From the NCBI RefSeq assembly GCF_025264625.1, contig NZ_CP093313.1, positions 2,356,001 through 2,420,000 of the forward strand: 64,000 bases of DNA, given 5' to 3'. Below, piece by piece: positions 1 to 8,744 of this stretch. The translations under genes were made by a program, and so were the position numbers. Source of the stretch: Occallatibacter riparius. GTDB taxonomy: Bacteria; Acidobacteriota; Terriglobia; Terriglobales; Acidobacteriaceae. Each line of letters begins with the position of its first letter. Positions within the stretch are counted from its first letter, which is position 1. Under the pieces are notes generated by a model, which was given only the letters and a program-made list of their open reading frames with translations, made no database searches and was not told the origin of the DNA.

Positions 1-177
1 AATTCGTATGTAGAAGAAGCTCTCCCATTGAGCGCGATGCAGAAGGGTAATCGGGCTGATATGGCTCTGCAAACCGACGATATCATTTGGGTTCCGTTTA
101 GCTACTTACGCCATTTTGCCACGAATGCAAATCAAGTTGCCGCTAGCATTGGCGCCGCGGCAATCTATCAGTTCTGA
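1..177 (+). CDS. Polysaccharide export protein (Wza-like), C-terminal fragment
   Basis: The window opens inside a reading frame that runs from base 1 to a TGA at 175-177, giving the last 58 residues. The segment has the pattern of the C-terminus of outer-membrane polysaccharide export proteins of the Wza/SLBB type: a run like ADMALQTDDIIWVP (the usual 'L.p.Dii.VP' strand after the last SLBB domain) and then an amphipathic, alanine-rich tail, which in Wza forms the outer-membrane helix. It would export the polymer made by the downstream locus. The family call rests on a short piece and on context; the start and the lipoprotein signal lie outside the window. Confidence 0.6.
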   Translation, partial: NSYVEEALPLSAMQKGNRADMALQTDDIIWVPFSYLRHFATNANQVAASIGAAAIYQF

Positions 178-401
178 GCAGTGGAGGATCTCGCATAGGT
201 CCGCGCTTCTCACTGAGCGATGTTTCTTGGTGCGAATTTGTCAGTGGGTCAGCAAATGCGCCGGTTCGCACTGCCCTTTGCGGACCGCGTATAAATAAGT
301 GGCAAAACTCGCCACTTCCGCGATTTAGTTCAATTACAACTTAACCTTGCAGGGTGTCGACGTTCGATCAGCAAGGTCGAAATCCAAGAGGAGGGAATAG
401 C

Positions 402-1370
402 TTGAAACAAGCATTGGTTTGCGGCGCTGGCGGCTTTATTGCCAGCCATATGGTGAAACGGTTGAAGCAGGAGGGTTTTTGGGTGCGCGGGGTTGATCTA
501 AAGTACCCTGAGTTTTCTGAGACCCCAGCAGATGATTTTGTGATCGGAGATTTGCGGGACCAGAGTCTCTGTCGCGAGATCGTGGATCGCAAGTACGACG
601 AGGTTTACCAGTTTGCTGCTGACATGGGGGGCGCGGGATATATCTTCACGGGCGAACACGACGCGGACGTGATGAGCAACTCAGCGACCATCAACCTGAA
701 TATGGTCGAGGCGTGCCGTAAACGCAACGTGAAGCGGGTGTTCTATTCGTCGTCGGCCTGCATGTACCCGGCGTACAACCAGGAAGACCCCAACAATCCG
801 AACTGCGCGGAGAGCTCGGCTTATCCCGCGGCGCCCGATAGCGAATACGGGTGGGAGAAGCTCTTCAGCGAGCGGCTCTACCTGGCCTATCACCGGAACT
901 ACAAGATGGAGAGCCGGGTGGGCCGGTTCCACAACATCTTTGGGCCGGAGGGCACGTGGACAGGCGGCAAGGAAAAGGCTCCGGCCGCGATGTGCCGCAA
1001 AGTGGCGCAGGCCAAGGACGGCGACACGATCCAGATCTGGGGTGACGGCAAGCAGACGCGCTCCTTCCTGATCGTGGACGAGTGCATCGAAGGCGTGCTG
1101 CGGCTCACCCGATCCGACAAGACCGGACCGTACAATATCGGATCGGAAGAGATGGTTTCCATCAACCAGCTAGTGGAGATGGTGATGGAGATCGCCGGGA
1201 AGAAGATACACGTGGAACACATCCCCGGCCCCACGGGCGTGCGTGGCCGCAATTCCGACAACACGCTGATCGCGAAGGAACTGGGCTGGGCGCCGTCGCA
1301 GTCATTGCGACAGGGGCTGGAGACCACATATGCGTGGGTCGAGGAGCAGGTTCGCAAGGGCCAGAAGTAG
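402..1370 (+). CDS. GDP-mannose 3,5-epimerase (plant-like GME)
   Basis: An extended SDR epimerase that converts GDP-D-mannose to GDP-L-galactose or GDP-L-gulose in the cytoplasm. It has the N-terminal NAD motif CGAGGFIASH, the SSSACMYP segment holding the catalytic Cys of plant GME, the YGWEK Tyr/Lys pair, and GGKEKAPAAMCRK with the second active-site Lys. The C-terminal part (GPTGVRGRNSDN) is also strongly plant-GME-like. I chose the TTG at 402 because AGGAGGG at 389-395 sits 6 nt before it; a GTG at 354 gives a 16-residue longer form with a poor site. The 322 residues are shorter than plant GME (about 377) mainly at the N-terminus. It likely supplies a nucleotide sugar to the exopolysaccharide locus. 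The family is confident; the product stereochemistry is not. Confidence 0.88.
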   Translation: MKQALVCGAGGFIASHMVKRLKQEGFWVRGVDLKYPEFSETPADDFVIGDLRDQSLCREIVDRKYDEVYQFAADMGGAGYIFTGEHDADVMSNSATINLNMVEACRKRNVKRVFYSSSACMYPAYNQEDPNNPNCAESSAYPAAPDSEYGWEKLFSERLYLAYHRNYKMESRVGRFHNIFGPEGTWTGGKEKAPAAMCRKVAQAKDGDTIQIWGDGKQTRSFLIVDECIEGVLRLTRSDKTGPYNIGSEEMVSINQLVEMVMEIAGKKIHVEHIPGPTGVRGRNSDNTLIAKELGWAPSQSLRQGLETTYAWVEEQVRKGQK

Positions 1371-1482
1371 TGTCTGCGCCGCGTGGCGAACACGTTCGAC
1401 CATGCCAGCCCCCAAGTCCGCTCGACGATCTGTTATGTGAAGTAGGGCAAACTGTCTAACTATTCTTATTTTCGAGGTCACG

Positions 1483-2292
1483 ATGGGAAACGCAACGATT
1501 GAAGTCGCAATTGAAAAGCCAGTTCATCCCAAAGCCGAGCTTTTCGGGCTGCCGATCAGCCTGGCGAAGATCGACTATGTTCTCGCGGAGATGGACCGTG
1601 CCATCATGGCTGGTGAGACCGGGCACTTTATCTCCGAGACGAATACCGAGTCGATGTATCACGGCAAGCGCATCGAGAGCCACGGCAAGTTCCTTCGCGA
1701 GTGTGATTTCTCGCTCTGCGACGGGGTGGGGGTAGTGACCGCGGGACTGATGTGGGGATATCGCGTCCCCAGGGTCAATGGTCCGATCCTGGTGCTGGAG
1801 GCCTGTGACAAGGGGCGCCGCAACAACTGGCGCCACTTCTTTTACGGCGGCGGAGAAGGCATAGCGGATGAGATGGCACGCCGCTTGAAGCTCAAGTATC
1901 CCGGTCTCAACGTAGTTGGGACATACTGCCCACCGTTCCGTCCTCTGACGCCGGAGGAGGACGAGGAGATCGTGAAGATGATCAACGATGCCAAGCCGGA
2001 CATCGTCTGGGTGGGACTCGGCCTGCTGAAGCAGGAAAGGTGGATCGCTGCTCATCTGGGCCGTATCAAGACAAGCTGGATGGCGGGTGAAGGCGGTGTA
2101 TTCGACTATCACTCCGGAAACATCCCGTGGGCGCCGGCGCCATTGCGGGCCCTCGGCCTGGAGTGGCTTTTCCGGCTGATTGTGCAACCGAAGCTGCGCT
2201 ACAAGCGGTACTGGTGGTCGCTGGTATGGGCAGTTCAGGCGATCCTCGCCGGCCTGTTTACGCTGCAATTCCTTCGTTCCAAGAACAAATAA
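1483..2292 (+). CDS. WecG/TagA/CpsF-family glycosyltransferase
   Basis: A GT26-type transferase of 269 residues. Members add ManNAc, ManNAcA or glucose to undecaprenyl-linked acceptors at the inner membrane. The family landmarks are present: a TNTESM segment at 53-58 in place of the usual T-x-N-x-E, and an LCDGVGVV segment whose Asp80 matches the proposed catalytic Asp of TagA. GLGLLKQERW and a hydrophobic, basic C-terminal tail (about 225-260) that would hold it to the membrane follow. It lies 112 nt after the GME gene, same strand. By context it catalyses an early step in assembling the repeat unit. The sugar it transfers cannot be read from the sequence. Confidence 0.85.
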   Translation: MGNATIEVAIEKPVHPKAELFGLPISLAKIDYVLAEMDRAIMAGETGHFISETNTESMYHGKRIESHGKFLRECDFSLCDGVGVVTAGLMWGYRVPRVNGPILVLEACDKGRRNNWRHFFYGGGEGIADEMARRLKLKYPGLNVVGTYCPPFRPLTPEEDEEIVKMINDAKPDIVWVGLGLLKQERWIAAHLGRIKTSWMAGEGGVFDYHSGNIPWAPAPLRALGLEWLFRLIVQPKLRYKRYWWSLVWAVQAILAGLFTLQFLRSKNK

Positions 2293-2406
2293 GGCCGGCT
2301 CTGCGGGTCGAATATATCCGGCAGCTAACGAACGAACGTTGGTTCCGGGCAATTCAGAATAGGCGGGGGAGGCCTTGCCTTTGTCAGGAAGTACTGAGGG
2401 AGACAA

Positions 2407-3453
2407 GTGATTCGCACCGTATTGATCGGCTTAGGCAAAATGGGCATTTCCCACCAGGCAATCATCAATGCGCATCCGGACATCGACTTGGTGGCGGTCT
2501 GCGACACGTCGGACTATGTGCTGGACATGCTTTCGAAGTACGCGAAGGTGAAAACCTACACGGACTACAAGAAGATGCTGGTGCAGGAGAAGCCGGAGGC
2601 CGTGTTCATCGCCACGCCGTCGAAGTTCCACGCGGACATGGTTCGTGATGCGCTGAACGCCGGATGCCACGTGTTCTGCGAGAAGCCATTCTGCCTCGAT
2701 ACGGAGGACGGCTTGCAGTTGGCGGCGCTGGCGGAGCAGAAGCAGCTTGTGAATCAGGTCGGCTATCACTACCGCTTCGTCGCGACATTTCAGGAGGCGA
2801 AGCGCCTGCTGGACCTGAAGGTTTTGGGTAAGGTTCACCACATCCGCGCTGAAGCCTATGGGCCAGTGGTACTTAGGCCGAAGGGCGGCACATGGCGGGC
2901 ACAGAAATCTGAGGGCGGCGGATGCCTGTACGATTACGCCAGCCACGCCATCGATCTCGTCGGGTACCTGTTCGGGAATCCCCAGTCGGTGGGCGGCACG
3001 GTCCTGAACCAGCTCTTCTCGCGGGACGTGGAAGATGAAGTCTACAGCACCTTCTACTTCGACAACGGGGCGACGGGACAGCTTTCCGTAAACTGGAGCG
3101 ACGAGAGCTTCCGAAAGATGTACACCAAGATCACGGCGTGGGGCGAAAACGGCCGCATAGACGTGAACCGGCAGGAGATCCAGATCTACGTTCGTGATGC
3201 GACAAAGGCGGGGGATGGGCTAGTGGAAGGGTGGAACATGCGCTACACCACGGACCTGACACAGCCGGTGTGGTATTACCTGCGGGGCGAGGAGTATTCG
3301 GGACAGATCGATCATTTTGTGCAGGCGGTGAAGTCGGGCAACCGGCGCACAACCAGCACGTTCCGCAGCGCAGTGGATGTGGATCTTACGATCGACGCAA
3401 TGGTACGCAACGCGGCGGACAAGAAGAATCTGACCTCGATTGGTGCCCGCTAA
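2407..3453 (+). CDS. Gfo/Idh/MocA-family oxidoreductase A
   Basis: An NAD(P)-dependent sugar dehydrogenase-type protein of 348 residues. It has the Rossmann motif GLGKMG (8-13), the family EKP motif at 92-94 (CEKPFCL) and a C-terminal domain with the GGGCLYDYASHAIDL segment, where Asp and His are the usual active-site residues. It starts with GTG at 2407. In surface-polysaccharide loci such enzymes oxidise or reduce nucleotide sugars or free sugar intermediates (WlbA, for example, oxidises UDP-GlcNAcA at C3). A second paralogue lies at 5413, so two redox steps on related intermediates are plausible. Substrate unknown. Confidence 0.85.
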   Translation: MIRTVLIGLGKMGISHQAIINAHPDIDLVAVCDTSDYVLDMLSKYAKVKTYTDYKKMLVQEKPEAVFIATPSKFHADMVRDALNAGCHVFCEKPFCLDTEDGLQLAALAEQKQLVNQVGYHYRFVATFQEAKRLLDLKVLGKVHHIRAEAYGPVVLRPKGGTWRAQKSEGGGCLYDYASHAIDLVGYLFGNPQSVGGTVLNQLFSRDVEDEVYSTFYFDNGATGQLSVNWSDESFRKMYTKITAWGENGRIDVNRQEIQIYVRDATKAGDGLVEGWNMRYTTDLTQPVWYYLRGEEYSGQIDHFVQAVKSGNRRTTSTFRSAVDVDLTIDAMVRNAADKKNLTSIGAR

Positions 3454-3527
3454 GCTTGCCCAGGCGCGATGGGATGCGAGCCGCGGCGATCAGCGGCGCG
3501 TTGAATCCGGAAAAGGTGAATTAAAAG

Positions 3528-4424
3528 ATGGCATTAGAACGAGTTCTATTTGGCGACAACCAATTCTTTGGCGTGAATCACATGTCGGAGGAGAAGGCGC
3601 GAGCGCAATCGATCCGGTTCAAGGACACGGAGTCGGTCATCGACGTGCTCGAGATTGCGTACGACGAGGGCATCCGCGTGTTTATGTGCACGACGCACGA
3701 CCGCATCGCTGAGGTATGCGACTACTTCCGCGCAAACCAGGCCCGCTATGCCGACTTCAAGTTTTACCCCTGCATGCCGTATGCGCACAAATACGCAAAC
3801 GCGGTAACCGAGCTGGGCATGATCGGGGCTCTGAAGAGCTTTCTTCCGGAAGAGGGCAAGATCTCGGCCCTGTTCAAGGGCGGGATGTCGGTGGCGAGGA
3901 AAGACCTGGAAGGCATGATGACCTTGTTCATCGACGCCGAAATGAAGATGTTTCAGGGACTGGAGACGCCGGTCATCTTTCTGCAGAACGTGTTTGTCGA
4001 TCTGATCCTCGGGCTGGGCATGCACGATGTGTTCCGGATGTTTGCCGATCACGTGCGCAGCAAATACAAGGCCGAGCCGGGCTACATCACAATGAACGCC
4101 CCGATGCTGCTTGACGTGCTGGAAGGGCTGGGGTTGGAGAACCCCATCATCTGTGCGGACATCAACAAGCTCGGGTTTCGCATGTGCGGCGGCATGAAAA
4201 AGTACGAAGAGATGATTGCCACGCGAAAGTTTCAACCGATTGCGATGTCGGTGCTGGCATCGGGTGCCATTCCGGCGCGCGAAGCCATCGAATATGTCTG
4301 CTCGCAGCCAAATATCAAGTCGATTGTGTTCGGAGCTTCGAGCCGTGGCAATATTCACCAGACCAAGACGCTGATCGACGAGCTTACGAGATCAGAAACC
4401 GAGGAAGCTGTAGGGGCGCGCTAG
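3528..4424 (+). CDS. Aldo/keto-reductase-like TIM-barrel protein of unassigned function
   Basis: A 298-residue protein that I cannot assign to a named enzyme. The N-terminus (LFGDNQFFGVNHMSEEKA) and the C-terminus (a strand, then IVFGASSRGNIHQTKTLIDE) resemble the first strand and the phosphate-binding end of aldo/keto reductases, with a barrel-like alternation between. The AKR tetrad is not recognisable: the usual D-x4-Y after the second strand reads FMCTTHDRI instead. There is no signal peptide or membrane segment. ATG at 3528 follows AAGGTGA. It lies between a Gfo/Idh oxidoreductase and a DUF115-type protein and is presumably a cytoplasmic enzyme of the sugar pathway. It may have kept the barrel for another chemistry, such as isomerisation or aldol cleavage; that is speculation. 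Confidence 0.6.
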   Translation: MALERVLFGDNQFFGVNHMSEEKARAQSIRFKDTESVIDVLEIAYDEGIRVFMCTTHDRIAEVCDYFRANQARYADFKFYPCMPYAHKYANAVTELGMIGALKSFLPEEGKISALFKGGMSVARKDLEGMMTLFIDAEMKMFQGLETPVIFLQNVFVDLILGLGMHDVFRMFADHVRSKYKAEPGYITMNAPMLLDVLEGLGLENPIICADINKLGFRMCGGMKKYEEMIATRKFQPIAMSVLASGAIPAREAIEYVCSQPNIKSIVFGASSRGNIHQTKTLIDELTRSETEEAVGAR

Positions 4425-4489
4425 CCGGTGGCCAAGCTTGGCGGGGCGGTGGCGTCGTTGGCCAATGAGGTCGTGGAGGGAAGAATATT

Positions 4490-5332
4490 ATGAGCAACCG
4501 CTTGTTATTTCTGGGGAGATATTATTTTAAGAACGCCCTCCTGATGAGAGGCTACGGGAGAGCGTCCGTAGTGTTTCTGGAACGCACCAGAAAGCGCTGG
4601 GAAGAGCTCTACTCGAGCATCAAGGGGCACGACACCTGGCTGGTGGTGGGCAACGGACCATCGCTTCGGCTTGAAGACGTGGAAGCATTCGACGCACTGG
4701 GGATTCCATCAATCGCTTCGAACAAGATCAATATGGTATTCAACCGGACCAAGTGGCGTCCGAAGCTTTTCACGCTGGCGGACCCGCTGCTGCTCCACAA
4801 GTTGCCGGCCGAGCACTACGACAACATCGAACGGGTCCTACTCCCGCATACGCACGTTCTGATGGCCAAGACGCCTCGAAAGCTGCAGTGGCGGCACCTC
4901 CTCAATCCTGAAGGCGAGGAGAAATACCTTGTGCGGCAGGAGAAGCTGGATCCTCTGAACGGATTCTTCGTTGGCGGAACCATTACAGTTCCCAACCTGC
5001 AGCTGGCGATGTGGGCGGGCGCCAAGACGATCTACGTGATCGGATGCGATCACTTCTATGCCAACGAGAACAGCAAGACCGGGGCCAAGAAGTCGCCCCA
5101 CCAGGGCGTTTCGAATCACTTCGATCCCAATTACCGCAAGCCTGGCGAGATTGTGAACGAGGCACCGGTGGACGTGATGAATCGCGGCTACGCGGTAATG
5201 CGGCAGATCGCAGACCAGCGCGGCGTGAGGGTGGTCAACATCTCCCGCAAGTCGGCGCTCGACGCTTTCGAGCGCGACACCGTGGAGAATGCGCTCGAGT
5301 CGATCAAGCAAGCGCAAGAGCAGACAGTCTAG
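4490..5332 (+). CDS. DUF115 / GT42-like Rossmann protein (putative glycosyltransferase)
   Basis: 280 residues with VVGNGPSL at 52-59, SNKINMVFN at 78-86 and, about 100 residues later, GGTITVPNLQLAMWAGAKTI followed by VIGCDHFY (about 182-189). This order (GNGPSL, Asn strand, Gly-Thr helix, IG.D.Y) is shared by DUF115 proteins, by motility accessory factors and by GT42 CMP-sialyltransferases such as CstII. Because a NeuA/KdsB-like cytidylyltransferase is encoded 3.4 kb downstream in the same run, a role as transferase for a CMP-activated sugar is attractive. That is inference: DUF115 members also include pterin pyrophosphokinases. A basic N-terminal stretch may touch the membrane. The ATG is preceded by a GGAGGGAAG site. 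Confidence 0.6.
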   Translation: MSNRLLFLGRYYFKNALLMRGYGRASVVFLERTRKRWEELYSSIKGHDTWLVVGNGPSLRLEDVEAFDALGIPSIASNKINMVFNRTKWRPKLFTLADPLLLHKLPAEHYDNIERVLLPHTHVLMAKTPRKLQWRHLLNPEGEEKYLVRQEKLDPLNGFFVGGTITVPNLQLAMWAGAKTIYVIGCDHFYANENSKTGAKKSPHQGVSNHFDPNYRKPGEIVNEAPVDVMNRGYAVMRQIADQRGVRVVNISRKSALDAFERDTVENALESIKQAQEQTV

Positions 5333-5412
5333 GCCGAATCGTCAACCATTGGTTCCCAGGTGTTGAATCCTGGCATGGAACCGTTAGATTCGCTGTGAAC
5401 AGCAGGTGATAT

Positions 5413-6456
5413 ATGCGGAAGATTGGAATAGTGGGCTACGGAAAAATGGGCAAGCTGCGTCACGATCGCATCGAGCGATCCGGGCGCGGCAAGGTTGTCG
5501 CAGTCTGCGATCCTTACGTGAAACCGGAGGGTTTGCCCGACGACGTGGTGGTCTATGATGACTGGCGCCAGCTGACAAACGATCCGCAGATCGACGCGGT
5601 GTTTATTGCCACGGCCAACGTCCATAACAAGCCGGTCGCCATCGCCTGCATGCAGGCTGGTAAGGACGTGTTCTGTGAAAAGCCGCCGGCGCTCACGGGC
5701 GACGACATGGCCGACATCATCAAGGTTGAGCAGGCCACCCTCCGCAAGCTGATGTACGGCTTCAATCACCGGTTGCACGGCGCCGTCAAGCACATGCGCG
5801 AACTCATCGACAACAATCGATTCGGGCGCGTCCTGTGGATGCGAGGGCGCTACGGCAAGTCGGTGGATGCGAACTTCCTGAATACCTGGAGAGCCAACAA
5901 GGAACTGTCCGGCGGTGGCATCATGATCGACCAGGGCATCCACATGCTGGACTTGTTCCTCTATCTCGGCGGATCGTTCGACGAGGTCCAGGCGATGGTT
6001 TCCAGCCTTTTTTGGCACCAGCCCGGCATTGAAGACAACGTGTTCGCCAACTTCCGCAATTCCAAGACAGGCCTGGTCGCGTCGCTGCATTCCACCATGA
6101 CCCAGTGGCGACATCTTTTCTCACTCGAAGTGTTCATGGAGCGCGGCTACATGGTGCTGAATGGATTGAAGACGTCGAGCAACAGCTACGGATCCGAACA
6201 GCTATCAATCGCAATGAACCGCTCCAAAGCGCCGGCTGCAACGTGGGAAGACGAAGAACGGCTCACCTACGAAACCGACACTTCGTGGGACAGCGAAATC
6301 CGCATGTTCTTTGATGCGGTGGAGAAAGGCGCGCCCATCACCTCGGGGAACTCCGCACAGGCTCTCGCGGTGATGCGCCTGATCGACCGCATCTACGAGA
6401 ACGAACGCCACGAGTCGGAAGTTCTCTACACCGACCTGAATGTGGTGCGCGTATAG
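5413..6456 (+). CDS. Gfo/Idh/MocA-family oxidoreductase B
   Basis: 347 residues, paralogous to the protein at 2407 but clearly diverged. It shows GYGKMG (8-13), CEKPPAL with EKP at 89-91, FNHRLHGAVKHMRE, and GGGIMIDQGIHMLDL, the C-terminal-domain segment that carries the catalytic Asp/His pair. A cytoplasmic NAD(P)-dependent oxidoreductase acting on a sugar or sugar-acid intermediate of the cluster is likely. The start is ATG at 5413 after AGCAGGTGA. The specific substrate is not inferable. Confidence 0.85.
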   Translation: MRKIGIVGYGKMGKLRHDRIERSGRGKVVAVCDPYVKPEGLPDDVVVYDDWRQLTNDPQIDAVFIATANVHNKPVAIACMQAGKDVFCEKPPALTGDDMADIIKVEQATLRKLMYGFNHRLHGAVKHMRELIDNNRFGRVLWMRGRYGKSVDANFLNTWRANKELSGGGIMIDQGIHMLDLFLYLGGSFDEVQAMVSSLFWHQPGIEDNVFANFRNSKTGLVASLHSTMTQWRHLFSLEVFMERGYMVLNGLKTSSNSYGSEQLSIAMNRSKAPAATWEDEERLTYETDTSWDSEIRMFFDAVEKGAPITSGNSAQALAVMRLIDRIYENERHESEVLYTDLNVVRV

Positions 6457-6579
6457 TGCAATGCAGCAGGACGAGGACTGTCAGCACTTGCGTGGAAACA
6501 TCGGGGGAGCAGGTGCTGCTAAACGAGCCCAGACCGGCCGCATACGGCCTCAAGCACAGAGATTTCTGAGGATTAGATT

Positions 6580-7167
6580 GTGAGCAACCTTACAGCAAGT
6601 GAATTTCTTCCAGCCTACTTCGAGGAATACCGAAGGCTCGCATTTGATTCTGAGATTCATGCCATCATCGAACGCTTTGCCGAACTCGCCGCGGCCGTCC
6701 GCGATCGTGGCGGAAAACTGATGTTTGCCGGCAACGGGGCGAGTGCGTCGACATCCGAACATGGCGCGGTGGACTTCACCAAGCAGGGCAAGATCCGTGC
6801 GATCACCTTTCACGACCCAAATTTGATTACGTGTTTCGCCAATGACTATGGTTACGACAATTGGATGGCCAAGGCGATTGAGCACCATGCGGGTCCCGAA
6901 GACGCTGTAGTACTAATCAGCGTGTCGGGCAACTCCCCATCGGTTGTGAATGCAGCAAAATACGCCAAGTCGATAGGCTTGCCCGTAGTGAGTTTTACGG
7001 GGCGCAAGGTGGATAATCCACTCAAGCAGCTGGCCGATATTGATTTCTTCGTGCCCTCAGACGCATACAACGTGGTGGAATGCATCCATTGCATCTGGCT
7101 CACTGCCACGATCGACCTGGTGATCGGTAAAGCCGTGTATGAGACGCGGGCGGTAGCTCTGGCGTAG
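6580..7167 (+). CDS. SIS-domain sugar-phosphate isomerase, GmhA-like
   Basis: 195 residues with one SIS domain: GNGASAS at 51-57 and SVSGNSPSVVNAAKYAK at about 109-125, both phosphosugar-binding loops of sedoheptulose-7-phosphate isomerase (GmhA). The helix that carries the catalytic Glu in GmhA (AAEL) reads GAVDFT here, so Asp replaces Glu, and the C-terminal EVH...H region is altered to ECIHCIWLT. It could therefore isomerise a ketose phosphate other than sedoheptulose 7-phosphate. No GmhB, HldE or HldD genes are present in the window. GTG start at 6580. It lies in the tight run of pathway genes that continues to 10378. Confidence 0.75.
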   Translation: MSNLTASEFLPAYFEEYRRLAFDSEIHAIIERFAELAAAVRDRGGKLMFAGNGASASTSEHGAVDFTKQGKIRAITFHDPNLITCFANDYGYDNWMAKAIEHHAGPEDAVVLISVSGNSPSVVNAAKYAKSIGLPVVSFTGRKVDNPLKQLADIDFFVPSDAYNVVECIHCIWLTATIDLVIGKAVYETRAVALA

Positions 7168-7176
7168 ATAGACCAC

Positions 7177-7962
7177 ATGCACGAGACGATCCGTCCGAAA
7201 GACCTTATTGCATTGCGCCATCACGGCCAAAGCCGGCCAGTGGAAACGTTAGAACTGCCTGCAACCGTGGCCGCAGCATACGATATGGCCGCTGCCACAT
7301 TGGGATACCTGGGAACGCGAGCCGCCGGATGGAAACTCGGAGCAACGACCACGGCTACGCGGCGTATGTTTGCAACTGAAGAGATCTATTTCGGCGCGCT
7401 GGTTGCGGGCGAAATCTGGAATTCAGCTCAGCCCGGTCTGCCGCCCGCGCCGCCATTCTTGCGAGGCGAAGCTGAAATCGCATTTCGCTTGAAGGTTGAC
7501 ATTCGATGCGAGGAAAGTGAAGTAGCATTGCAAGCCTCCGACTCGGGCCTGTTCGACGCCTGGGTTCCAGCCATCGAAGCACCTTATTCCTGTGTGGCAA
7601 ATCTCGCCGAAGCGGGTCTGCGTGCTCTGCTAATGGATCGCTGTGCGGCGGGCGCTCTGTACCTTGGGCAGCCCCGGCCACGAATCGACGATCCAGCTAT
7701 CGAAGAGATGCTGGAGATAGAAGCAGATGGGGTGAGCGTTGCGCAAGGCGCGGCGAATACCTCGCTAATCATGTCACCTGTCGAGGCGGCACGCGGCTTT
7801 CTCAAGGTGGCGGCGGCGCAAGGCGTCAATGTGCAGCGGGGCCAATGGATTTCGACTGGGGGGATTACGCCGTGTGTAACCCTGCCGTTCGGCAAGCCTC
7901 TTCAACTGAATCTAGGCGGGAAACAGGCACTCAAGTTCGTGGTACAGGCGCCAACCTCATGA
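7177..7962 (+). CDS. 2-keto-4-pentenoate hydratase / FAH-fold family enzyme
   Basis: 261 residues resembling MhpD-type hydratases and oxaloacetate/oxalocrotonate decarboxylases. It has AAGWKLGATT near residue 50, FLRGEAEIAFRL with the metal-binding Glu pair, WVPAIEAPYS and a C-terminal QWISTGGITPCVTL strand. Such enzymes use a divalent metal to hydrate, tautomerise or decarboxylate 2-keto acids. In a polysaccharide locus this is unusual and suggests that a 2-keto sugar acid is made or processed. The gene starts 10 nt after the isomerase, and its TGA overlaps the ATG of the phosphatase gene (ATGA, 7959-7962), so the two are probably co-translated. Confidence 0.7.
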   Translation: MHETIRPKDLIALRHHGQSRPVETLELPATVAAAYDMAAATLGYLGTRAAGWKLGATTTATRRMFATEEIYFGALVAGEIWNSAQPGLPPAPPFLRGEAEIAFRLKVDIRCEESEVALQASDSGLFDAWVPAIEAPYSCVANLAEAGLRALLMDRCAAGALYLGQPRPRIDDPAIEEMLEIEADGVSVAQGAANTSLIMSPVEAARGFLKVAAAQGVNVQRGQWISTGGITPCVTLPFGKPLQLNLGGKQALKFVVQAPTS

Positions 7963-8738
7963 GCACAGCACTCTCGCAGCTAGCACTCATCGCCGAACGC
8001 GCAGCGTCCGTCGCACGCAATGCAACTCCCGCTTCGGTGGAGGAAAAGAACATGCAGGACTTCGTCACCGATATGGACCGGGGGCTGCAGATGGAGATAG
8101 CCACCGCTCTTCAGCAGAGTTTCCCGAATGTTGAAGCGCTGGGTGAAGAGGGGATCGACGTGGATGCGCGTTTACCGGAGAAAGCATTTTTGATTGACCC
8201 CCTGGACGGCACCGGTAACTGGATTGCGGGTTTACCATTCTCGGCAGTTTCGATCGCATACCTGGAACAAGGCCGTACGGTGATGGCAGTGGTTGCGGCA
8301 ATTGCGGACACAGATCTTTATACCGCTGAATTTGGCAAGGGCGCTTGGCGCAATGGCAACCGCCTTCAGATGGCAGGACCGCCGCCGGCGCTCATTGCGC
8401 TCTCCAGTGGTGTTGTCGATGCGTGCGGGGGCACCGATACGTATCGCGCGCTGCGGCGCTTCGGCAAGCTTCGAAACCTTGGCTCGCAAGCTCTTCAGCT
8501 GTGCGCGGTGGCTCAACGCAGTCTGGCGCTCAACGCTTCAGTGGAAGCGCGGTTATGGGACGATGCCGCGGGCCGCTTGATCGCCACTGAAGCCGGCGCG
8601 CGATATCGCGCCACCCTGGCAGCGACGGAGACAGGCCGTCCCACCGCCCGCCAACAGAGCCTCTGCGCGCATCCAGACGTTTTTGACGCAGCTTCAACCA
8701 TTCTCGAACCGGTCTTTGGTTCGATAGAAACTGAATAG
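7959..8738 (+). CDS. Inositol monophosphatase-family phosphatase
   Basis: 259 residues. The metal-binding motifs of the family are visible: an EE pair at LGEEGID, then IDPLDGTGNW (DPxDGT), and WDDAAG near the C-terminus. These enzymes hydrolyse sugar or inositol phosphates in a Mg-dependent way. The ATG at 7959 overlaps the preceding stop by 4 nt, which sets the start; upstream in-frame codons would extend deep into the hydratase gene. By position it could dephosphorylate the sugar(-acid) phosphate just before CMP activation by the next gene product, as KdsC or NeuB-associated phosphatases do in Kdo and sialic-acid pathways; this step is inference. Confidence 0.85.
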   Translation: MSTALSQLALIAERAASVARNATPASVEEKNMQDFVTDMDRGLQMEIATALQQSFPNVEALGEEGIDVDARLPEKAFLIDPLDGTGNWIAGLPFSAVSIAYLEQGRTVMAVVAAIADTDLYTAEFGKGAWRNGNRLQMAGPPPALIALSSGVVDACGGTDTYRALRRFGKLRNLGSQALQLCAVAQRSLALNASVEARLWDDAAGRLIATEAGARYRATLAATETGRPTARQQSLCAHPDVFDAASTILEPVFGSIETE

Positions 8739-8744
8739 GAAGCT

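Noticed and set aside
178..401. JUMPstart/ops element before the polysaccharide locus
   Set aside because: I looked for the GGCGGTAG core and did not find it.
1456..2406. 316-residue minus-strand frame opposite the WecG/TagA gene
   Set aside because: It is a shadow of the plus-strand gene, with no family features and no ribosome site.
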